A stretch of 64,000 nt of DNA from Telluria mixta (GTDB lineage Bacteria; Pseudomonadota; Gammaproteobacteria; Burkholderiales; Burkholderiaceae_D): assembly GCF_029223865.1 (NCBI RefSeq), contig NZ_CP119520.1, positions 4,278,001-4,342,000 on the forward strand, given 5' to 3'. This document shows positions 45,675-52,921 of this stretch, one piece after another. Position 1 is the first letter of the stretch, and every line of letters starts with the position of its first letter. The position numbers and the translations under genes were made by a program. The notes beneath the pieces were generated by a model, which was not told the origin of the DNA, did no database searches, and saw only the letters and a list, made by a program, of their open reading frames with translations.

Positions 45675-48350
45675 ATGAGCATGCGGAACCTGAACCATTT
45701 CTTCACGCCGGATTCGGTGGCCGTGATCGGCGCGTCGGCGCGGCCAGGCAGCGTCGGCGCCACGGTGCTGGCGAACGTCGCCGGCGGCGGTTTTTCCGGT
45801 CCGATCTGGCCCGTCAACCCGAAGTACGGCGAACTCGCCGGCCTGTCCGCATTCGGCGACGCGGCCGACCTCCCGCGGGCGCCGGGACTGGCCGTGATCT
45901 GCACGCCGGCCGCGACGGTGCCGGGGATTGTCGCCACACTGGGTGAGCTCGGCTGCAAGGCGGCCGTCGTGCTGAGCGCCGGGCTCGACGCTCAGGCGGC
46001 CGGAGGACGCACCTTGCGCCAGGCGATGCTGGACGCGGCCAGGCCGCACCTGTTGCGCATCCTCGGCCCGAATTGCGTGGGCCTGCTGGTGCCGGGACGT
46101 GGCCTGAACGCCAGCTTCGCGCCGGTGGCCGCGCTGCCCGGACGCCTGGCGTTCGTCGCCCAGTCCGGCGCGCTCGTCACGGCCGTGCTGGACTGGGCGC
46201 GCACGCGCCGGATCGGCTTTTCCTGCTTCGTGTCGCTGGGCGACGGCAGCGACGTCGACTTCGGCGACCTGCTCGACTACCTGGCCGGCGACCCCGGTAC
46301 GGACGCCATCCTGCTGTATGCCGAGAGCGTGCGCCAGGCGCGCAAATTCATGTCGGCGGCACGCGGGGCGGCGCGCGCGAAGCCCACGGTGATCGTCAAG
46401 GCGGGCAGGGTGGCCGAGGCGGCGCACGCGGCGTTCAGCCACACGGGCGCGCTGGCCGGCTCGGACCTCGTCTACGACGCCGCGCTGCGCCGCGCCGGCA
46501 TGCTGCGCGTGTATTCGACGGACGAACTGTTCGATGCCGTTGCGATCCTGGCCCAGCCGCGCCGCCCGGCGGGACCCCGCCTCGCCATCCTCACCAATGG
46601 CGGCGGACCGGGCGTGATGGCGACGGATGCGTTGGTCGCGGGCGGCGGTACGCTTGCGCAACTGGCGCCGGCCACGCTGGCCCATCTGTCCGGCCACTTG
46701 CCGGCGACCTGGTCGCACGGTAATCCGGTCGACGTCATCGGCGATGCGCCCGTCGAACGCTACGTCATGGCGCTGCGGGCGCTGCTGGACGAGCCCGGCG
46801 CCGATGCCGTCCTGTTGATCCACGCGCCGACCGCGATCGTGCCCAGCGCCGACATCGCGCGGGCCCTGTTGCCGCTGCTGCGCGCGGCGGTGCGCCCTGT
46901 GCTGTGCTGCTGGCTGGGCGGGGCGAGCGTGGCGCAGGCACGCAGCCTGTGCCTGGACGCGGGCGTGCCCGTGTTCGACACGCCCGAGGAAGCGGTGCGC
47001 GGCTTCCTGCAACTGGTCGACTACGCGCGCAACCAGAACATGCTGATGCAGGTGCCGCCGGCCGGCGCGCTGGCGCAACCGGACCGGACGGCGGCGCGGA
47101 CACGCGTCGCCGGGTTGCTGGAAGCGGGCACGACGGCGGTCGGCGAGGCCGACGCCAAGGCGATCCTGGCCGCCTACGGCATCCCCGTCGTGCAAACGGA
47201 GACCGCGCGTGACCTCGACGGCGTCCTGGCCGCCGCGCGCCGGATCGGGTATCCGGTCGCGCTCAAGATCCTGTCGCCGGACATCGTGCACAAGACGGAC
47301 GTCGGCGGCGTCGTGCTGGACCTCGCGGACGACGCCGCGCTGGCGCAGGCGCAGGACGCGATGCTCGCACGCGTTCGCGCCGCGCTGCCGCAGGCCCGGC
47401 TGGCCGGGTTCACGGTGCAGGCGATGGCGCGGCGCCCGCGGGCGCACGAGCTGATCGTCGGCATCGCCACCGATCCCGTATTCGGTCCGGTAGTGCTGTT
47501 CGGCCAGGGCGGCGTGGCGGTCGAAGTGACGGCCGACCAGGCCGTCGGCCTGCCGCCGCTGAACCGCGTGCTCGCGGCCGACCTCGTGAGCCACACGCGC
47601 GCCGCGCGACTGCTGGCGGGTTTCCGCGACCATCCGCGTGCCGACTTCGAGGCGCTGTCCGACGTGCTCGTGCGCGTCGGACAGATGGCGGCCGACCTGC
47701 CCGAGCTGGTGGAACTGGACATCAACCCGCTGCTGGCGGACGCGTCCGGTGTCGTTGCGCTGGATGCCCGCATGCGCCTCGCGCCGGCCCCGGCCGGGCA
47801 GGACCCGCTCGCGCGCCTGGCCATCCTGCCGTATCCGGACGACCTGGAACGCCGGGTGGACAGCGCGCTCGGGCCGCTGCTCGTGCGGCCGATCCGCCCC
47901 GAGGACGCACCGGCCCACGAGGCCTTCTTCGCTGCCTTGAGCCCGCAGGACATCCATTTCCGCATGTTCGGCACGATGCGCGCGCTGTCGCCGGCACAGC
48001 TGGCGCGCTTTACGCAGATCGACTATGCGCGCGAGATGGCGTTCATCGCCACCCGTACCGCACGCGACGGCAGGGCCGAGACCCTGGGCGTGGTGCGCGT
48101 GGCCATCGATCCGGACGGCATCGTGGGCGAATTCGCCATCATCGTGCGATCGGACCTGCATGGCCGCGGCCTGGGTCATCTGTTGATGGACCGTCTGCTC
48201 GATTATTGCCGTGCGCGCGGTCTGGAGCGCGTTTCCGGCGTGGCGCTGGCGGACAACGTCGGGATGCACCGGCTGGCGCGTTCCTGCGGCTTCCAATTGC
48301 GGACGGCCGTGGACGGCAACGTCGAGATGGTGCTGGCGCTGCACGGCTAG
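45675..48350 (+). CDS. Acyl-CoA synthetase-like/GNAT protein acetyltransferase (Pat type)
   Basis: Proteins of this plan acetylate lysines, for example of acetyl-CoA synthetase, using acetyl-CoA. The 891-residue protein has a CoA-binding domain (DSVAVIGASARPGSVG), succinyl-CoA-ligase-like domains with SHTGALAGSD, an ATP-grasp domain (KILSPDIVHKTDVGGV) and a C-terminal GNAT domain with VRSDLHGRGLGHLLM. The loop SHTGALAG keeps a histidine where ADP-forming synthetases carry the phosphohistidine. ATG 45675 follows GGGAGAGG. Its stop overlaps that of the convergent ATPase gene. Confidence 0.9.
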   Translation: MSMRNLNHFFTPDSVAVIGASARPGSVGATVLANVAGGGFSGPIWPVNPKYGELAGLSAFGDAADLPRAPGLAVICTPAATVPGIVATLGELGCKAAVVLSAGLDAQAAGGRTLRQAMLDAARPHLLRILGPNCVGLLVPGRGLNASFAPVAALPGRLAFVAQSGALVTAVLDWARTRRIGFSCFVSLGDGSDVDFGDLLDYLAGDPGTDAILLYAESVRQARKFMSAARGAARAKPTVIVKAGRVAEAAHAAFSHTGALAGSDLVYDAALRRAGMLRVYSTDELFDAVAILAQPRRPAGPRLAILTNGGGPGVMATDALVAGGGTLAQLAPATLAHLSGHLPATWSHGNPVDVIGDAPVERYVMALRALLDEPGADAVLLIHAPTAIVPSADIARALLPLLRAAVRPVLCCWLGGASVAQARSLCLDAGVPVFDTPEEAVRGFLQLVDYARNQNMLMQVPPAGALAQPDRTAARTRVAGLLEAGTTAVGEADAKAILAAYGIPVVQTETARDLDGVLAAARRIGYPVALKILSPDIVHKTDVGGVVLDLADDAALAQAQDAMLARVRAALPQARLAGFTVQAMARRPRAHELIVGIATDPVFGPVVLFGQGGVAVEVTADQAVGLPPLNRVLAADLVSHTRAARLLAGFRDHPRADFEALSDVLVRVGQMAADLPELVELDINPLLADASGVVALDARMRLAPAPAGQDPLARLAILPYPDDLERRVDSALGPLLVRPIRPEDAPAHEAFFAALSPQDIHFRMFGTMRALSPAQLARFTQIDYAREMAFIATRTARDGRAETLGVVRVAIDPDGIVGEFAIIVRSDLHGRGLGHLLMDRLLDYCRARGLERVSGVALADNVGMHRLARSCGFQLRTAVDGNVEMVLALHG

Positions 48351-50884
48351 CGTTCCCCGCCAACGGCCCGCGCCGCCTGCAGGCCGAGCAACATGGCGGC
48401 GGCCGTCAGCACGGCCACAGCCAGCCAGCGGCCCGGCGGCGGGGCGAAGCGGAACAGTTCGGCCAGCGGCGGCCACCACAACGCTGTCGCCAGCAGGCCC
48501 AGTGCGCCCGCCGCGATTGCGACGAACACGGGGTTCACGGTCCGCAGCGCGGCCAGGATGCCGCGCTGGCGATGGCTCAGCAGCAGGCCGAGGTTGCACA
48601 GGATCAGGGCGGCAAACGCCGTCGCGCCGGCCTCGCGGACGGGCAGCCGGGCGAGCGCCCAGCCGTAGCACGCGGCCAGTAACAGCGCAGCCCACATTCC
48701 GCGCAGCAGCGCCGCCAGCAGCGCGCGCCTGTCCAGCACCGATTCGTCGTGTCGACGCGGCGGGCGCCGCATCAGGTCCTGTTCTTCCGGTTCGTTTTCG
48801 AAGGCAAGGGAACACGCCGGGTCGATCACCAGTTCCAGGAACACGATGTGCGGGGGATACAGCAGGACGGGCCAACCGAGCAGCGGCGGCAGCAGGGCCA
48901 GCACGGTGATCGGCACGTGGGCCGCGGCCACGTAGCGCATCGACTTGCGCATGTTGCTGAAGATGCGCCGTCCCGCCCGCAGCGCCAGCACCAGCGACGG
49001 GAAGCGGTCGTCCAGCAGCGTCAGCTCGGCCGCCTCGCGCGCCACGTCGGTGCCGCGCAATCCCATCGCCACGCCCACGTTCGCCGCGCGCAGGGCCGGT
49101 GCGTCGTTCACGCCGTCCCCCGTCATCGCCACGACGGCGCCGCGGCGCTGCAGCGCGTGCACGATCTCCAGCTTCTGCCCTGGCACGATGCGGGCGCATA
49201 CGCTGACGCCTTCGAGCCGGGCGGCGAGCTGTTCCCCATCCATGCGGGCGATTTCCGGACCCGTCACGATGGCGCCGTCGGCCAGGCCGGCCTGGCGCGC
49301 GATGGCGGCCGCCGTCTCGGGATGGTCGCCCGTTACCATCAGCACCCGCACGCCGGCGCGCCGGCATTCCGCCACCGCGGCGGGAATGTCCGCGCGCAGC
49401 GGGTCGGCCAGCGCCACCAGGCCGACCATGCGATACGACAGTGCCGCCGGGTCGTCTGGCCACGGCGGGACGATGCCGCCCGCCTCGGCCACGGCAAGGA
49501 CGCGCAACCCGGCGCGCGCCATGTCCGCCGCAGCGGCAAGCGCCGGCGCGCGCTCCTCCTCGGGACACATGGCGGCGATGGTTTCCGGTGCACCCTTGGC
49601 TGCCGCAAACGACGCCGATCCATCGCTCCAGATCCTGATCATCGCCGGGCGCTTCGCCGTGAGGCCGTATTCGCGCACCATGTCCACCCTTGCGTCGCGT
49701 GCCGGACGTGCCGGTTGCGTCGCGTGCGCCTGCCGCAGCGCTTCCTCGATCGGGTCCGACGATTGCGGGCGGGTCGCGCGTACGGCCGCGTCCAGCAGGT
49801 CGCGCAATGCCGATGCCAGCGGCATCCCCGGTACCACGTCGTGGCAGGCGCCGGCATGCCACAGCCGGCGCAGCGCCATGCGGTTCTCCGTCAGGGTGCC
49901 GGTCTTGTCGACGCACAGGACCGAGGTCGACCCGAGGATTTCGATGGCCGCCAGGCGCCGCGTCAGCACCCGATGGCGCGCGAGCCGCCAGGCCCCGATC
50001 GCCGGGAACACGGTGAGGATGACGGGGAATTCGGCGGGCAGTACGGACATCGAGAGGGCCACGCCGGCGAGCAGCGCCTGCAGCCAGTTGCCGGAGCGCC
50101 AGCCGAGCAGCAGCACAAGCAGCACGCTGACGGTCAGGCCCAGCACGGCCAGGCGGCGCGCAAGCGTTTGCGTCTCCTGCTGCAGGCGGCCGGATGGCGG
50201 ACGGATCGCGCCAAGCGCGGCGCCGATGCGTCCCAGCTCGCTGTTCGCACCGGTGGCCGTCACCTGGGCCAGGGCGTCGCCCTGCACGACGAGGGAGCCC
50301 GCGAACAGCCACGGGAGGTCGGCGCCGCCGGGCGGTGCGGGCGGCGCGGACGCCACGCCGGCCCGCTTGCCGACCGGGACGGATTCTCCCGTCAGCAGTG
50401 ATTCGTCCGCGAGCAGGCCGCTCGTCTCGACGACCACCGCGTCGGCCGGCACGCGGTCGCCTTCCGTCAGCACGATGATGTCGCCCGGCACGAGATCCGC
50501 GGCGGGCACCCGCTGGCGGTGGCCGTCGCGCACTACCGTGGACGCCGGCGCGCTCAGGTCGCGCAGCGCCTGCAGCGCGCGTTCCGTCCGGCCTTCCTGG
50601 TACAGCGTCATGCCCAGCATGAGCACCACCATCAGCGACAGGAAAATACTCTCGCGCGGCTCGCCCAGCGGCAGGTAGAGCAGGGCGGCGCCGACCAGCA
50701 GCAGGAACATCGGCTCGCGCGCGGCTTCGCCGAGGATCGCGCGCCAGCCGCGCCGTGTCCGGTCGGGAAGGGTATTGGGGCCCTCCGCGACGAGCCGGCG
50801 TGCGGCCTCGGCGGCGGTCAAGCCGTCGAGGCGGTGGCGGGCCGCGCTGTCGCGGCGGTCGAGTGCGGCATCGTTCATGGTCAT
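48347..50884 (-). CDS. P-type cation-transporting ATPase
   Basis: The 845-residue P-type ATPase resembles bacterial Ca2+/Mn2+ or CtpF-like pumps. It has the actuator loop DESLLTGESVPV, helix M4 with VLPAEFPVI, phosphorylation motif DKTGTLTE, the nucleotide site KGAPE, and MTGDGVNDAPAL. About eight to ten helices are present. M4 lacks the PEGL of SERCA-type pumps, so the ion is uncertain. Stand-alone minus-strand gene with its start 134 bp from the divergent usp gene. Confidence 0.9.
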   Translation of the reverse strand: MTMNDAALDRRDSAARHRLDGLTAAEAARRLVAEGPNTLPDRTRRGWRAILGEAAREPMFLLLVGAALLYLPLGEPRESIFLSLMVVLMLGMTLYQEGRTERALQALRDLSAPASTVVRDGHRQRVPAADLVPGDIIVLTEGDRVPADAVVVETSGLLADESLLTGESVPVGKRAGVASAPPAPPGGADLPWLFAGSLVVQGDALAQVTATGANSELGRIGAALGAIRPPSGRLQQETQTLARRLAVLGLTVSVLLVLLLGWRSGNWLQALLAGVALSMSVLPAEFPVILTVFPAIGAWRLARHRVLTRRLAAIEILGSTSVLCVDKTGTLTENRMALRRLWHAGACHDVVPGMPLASALRDLLDAAVRATRPQSSDPIEEALRQAHATQPARPARDARVDMVREYGLTAKRPAMIRIWSDGSASFAAAKGAPETIAAMCPEEERAPALAAAADMARAGLRVLAVAEAGGIVPPWPDDPAALSYRMVGLVALADPLRADIPAAVAECRRAGVRVLMVTGDHPETAAAIARQAGLADGAIVTGPEIARMDGEQLAARLEGVSVCARIVPGQKLEIVHALQRRGAVVAMTGDGVNDAPALRAANVGVAMGLRGTDVAREAAELTLLDDRFPSLVLALRAGRRIFSNMRKSMRYVAAAHVPITVLALLPPLLGWPVLLYPPHIVFLELVIDPACSLAFENEPEEQDLMRRPPRRHDESVLDRRALLAALLRGMWAALLLAACYGWALARLPVREAGATAFAALILCNLGLLLSHRQRGILAALRTVNPVFVAIAAGALGLLATALWWPPLAELFRFAPPPGRWLAVAVLTAAAMLLGLQAARAVGGER

Positions 50885-51018
50885 GTGCGGTATCCGCTGC
50901 GGATGGACATGTCAATACGGGTTAAGATGCCAGGCAAGCGTATCACGCGTCCGCGCGACCGTGGATGCGTGCCCGGCCGTGCGGCCGGAATCATCATCCA
51001 GACATGGAGGCGGCTCTC

Positions 51019-51486
51019 ATGTTCATCGAGAAGATATGCGTGGCCAGCGATGGCTCGGACGTCGCTGTCCGCGCTGCGCAAATCGCGGTCGTGCTGGCGC
51101 AGGCGGGTGCGCGCCGGATCCTGGCGGTTTCCGTGGCCCAGCCGTCCTCGCCGGGCGGGGCGGATCGCGCATTGCAGGCGGCCGGCGCACATGCCGACAC
51201 GGTCGCGCGCATCGCGCACGCGGTCGGTGTCGCATGTGAGACCTGGGTTACGTCCGCCTGGCCCCCGGGCCCGGAGATCGTTCGCGCGGCGCAGGAACAG
51301 GGGTGCGACCTGATCGTCATGGGGGCGCATGGCTCCCAGGAAGCCGATACGCGCTATCTTGGAAGCGTTGCCCGCCACGTACTGGCTTGCTCGCCCGTTC
51401 CGGTGATGGTATTGCGCGATCCAAGAGAGGCAACACCTCCGGAGTTCCGCGATGTGCCGCCAGGCGGCGCGGATGCCGATGAATGA
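51019..51486 (+). CDS. Universal stress protein, single UspA domain
   Basis: The 155-residue protein is one UspA domain starting FIEKICVASDGSDVAVRAAQ, with ATP-binding GAHGSQEADTRYLGSVA and C-terminal SPVPVMVLRD. GGAGG at 51006-51010 selects ATG 51019 rather than upstream in-frame starts. It differs from the four tandem-domain Usps in this island and so is not a recent copy of them. Confidence 0.92.
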   Translation: MFIEKICVASDGSDVAVRAAQIAVVLAQAGARRILAVSVAQPSSPGGADRALQAAGAHADTVARIAHAVGVACETWVTSAWPPGPEIVRAAQEQGCDLIVMGAHGSQEADTRYLGSVARHVLACSPVPVMVLRDPREATPPEFRDVPPGGADADE

Positions 51487-51531
51487 TAAGAACACGACAG
51501 CGCTGTCACGTTTCACCAGGGTCGCTCGCGC

Positions 51532-52122
51532 TCAGCGCCGCCGAACCGACGGCAGCATCCGCGACAGTACCGGGTCACGCAGTACATAGTGATGATACAG
51601 CGCGGCGGCGGCATGCCCCCCGGCGAGGATGATGATGGCCCAGCCGTTCAGCTCGTGGAGTTCTTCGATCAAGTGGTGCGCCGTCTCGGAAAAAGGCGCG
51701 AACGGCGGCGGGAGCAGCAGTCCGAAAAAGCTCATCGATTCGTCGCCTGCCCAGCGTAGCACGAACCCCAGCACCGCCTCCGCGACGAGCAGGGCGTAGA
51801 GCAGATGATGGACTGCCCTCGATGCGATGTCGGTCCAGCCGGTGACGGCGGGAGCTACCTGGTGGCCGGGCAGCATGCGCCAGGCGATGCGGAGCACGAT
51901 TACGGCCGACAATATGATCCCGAACGACATGTGCAGGACGACCATCGTGCGGTGCGTGGGGCGCGCGAACCACTCCCAGGTTTCGGCGAGCACGAACTGG
52001 GTCAACACGAGCGCCGCCGTCAGCCAGTGCAGGACGATGGAGACAGTATCGTAGACTGTGCGATCGTCGCCGGCGGCGATCCTGGCCAGCTGTCGCGCGG
52101 GCGAGATTGCGTCATTGTTCAT
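51532..52122 (-). CDS. Cytochrome b561-family membrane haem protein
   Basis: The 196-residue protein has four membrane helices (about residues 27-47, 60-82, 103-125 and 155-175). It has histidines placed for two b-type haems: H33 in IVLHWL, the H in VVLHMSFG, HHLLYALL and the later LHELNGWAI region. Such cytochromes pass electrons from quinol to periplasmic acceptors. It is divergent from the Spy-like gene, with an FNR-like box between them. Confidence 0.9.
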   Translation of the reverse strand: MNNDAISPARQLARIAAGDDRTVYDTVSIVLHWLTAALVLTQFVLAETWEWFARPTHRTMVVLHMSFGIILSAVIVLRIAWRMLPGHQVAPAVTGWTDIASRAVHHLLYALLVAEAVLGFVLRWAGDESMSFFGLLLPPPFAPFSETAHHLIEELHELNGWAIIILAGGHAAAALYHHYVLRDPVLSRMLPSVRRR

Positions 52123-52242
52123 CGGTTCCTCCGCAAAGGGTGGTGCCGGCTTTGTTCATGCACGCGATTCGACGGGAACGAAGAGCATGATCAAGCAAGG
52201 TTGTTGATGCACAAAGGCTCGCGCGAATAGGCTTTTTTTTGA

Positions 52243-52256
52243 ATGACCTGGATCAA
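52243..52256. promoter_or_regulatory. FNR-like box between cytochrome b561 and Spy-like genes
   Basis: ATGAC-CTGG-ATCAA has an intact ATCAA half-site and 8 of 10 consensus bases. It lies 73 bp before the Spy-like ATG and 120 bp before the cytochrome ATG. No ideally spaced -10 is evident. Confidence 0.6.
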
Positions 52257-52329
52257 AAAAACCGTGGTAGTGAACTAATCGGCGGCGATGCGATCTACAT
52301 GACTCCCCATGCATGATAGAGAGGTCGTC

Positions 52330-52809
52330 ATGTCATCTCGTCTGCCGGCAGCGTGGACTGTCGCGTTGTTCCTGTCGTCACTGTGCAGTCAAGCGCCTGC
52401 GTCCGCCACGCAGGGCACTGGAATGGAGCGTGGCGGCCCGGCGCCAATGATGGGCAGACACCACGGCACGATGGGCGGATGCAATGCGATGGGTGATGCC
52501 GGACCGGGCATGATGGGCGCGGACTACGGCGCACTCGATCTGACGAAGGAACAGCGCGACAGGATGGTCGCCATCCATCGTGACCTGCGCGATAAACAGA
52601 TCGCGCTGATGGACCACATGCATGACACGATGCGATCCTTGACATATTACCGGGACGGAAAGTTTGACGAGCAAGCGGCGCGTAACGCCTACGCGGCGGC
52701 TGAAAAAAACCATCGGCAAATGTTCGAGAACATGCTCGACGCGCAGAAGAAGATGGATGCCGTGCTGACGCAGCAGCAGCGGCAACAACTCAGCCGGGCG
52801 GGCAAGTAG
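52330..52809 (+). CDS. Spy/CpxP-like periplasmic protein
   Basis: The 159-residue protein has a signal peptide ending near PASA, a Met/His/Gly-rich segment (residues 30-60) that could bind metal, and helices with LTKEQRDRMVAIHRDLRDKQ and VLTQQQRQQLSRAGK. These are the LTxxQ repeats of the Spy/CpxP family of periplasmic chaperones. ATG 52330 has AGAGAGG upstream; ATG 52309 would add seven residues. The upstream box suggests oxygen-linked control. Confidence 0.85.
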   Translation: MSSRLPAAWTVALFLSSLCSQAPASATQGTGMERGGPAPMMGRHHGTMGGCNAMGDAGPGMMGADYGALDLTKEQRDRMVAIHRDLRDKQIALMDHMHDTMRSLTYYRDGKFDEQAARNAYAAAEKNHRQMFENMLDAQKKMDAVLTQQQRQQLSRAGK

Positions 52810-52921
52810 CGGGCAGTGTCGGATTTCACATTTGCCAGCTCATTTTGATACGGATTAAGGATATACTACGTCAGCTTGTAAATACCCTGATACTTTTGCC
52901 AACTGAGTCTGGAATTCGTCT

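Noticed and set aside
45585..50915. Very long minus-strand open frame (over 1700 codons) across the acetyltransferase and ATPase genes
   Set aside because: It is a by-product of high GC content: the part opposite the acetyltransferase is antisense and the rest is a wrong frame of the ATPase gene. Composition is Arg/Gly/Ala-rich with no motifs.
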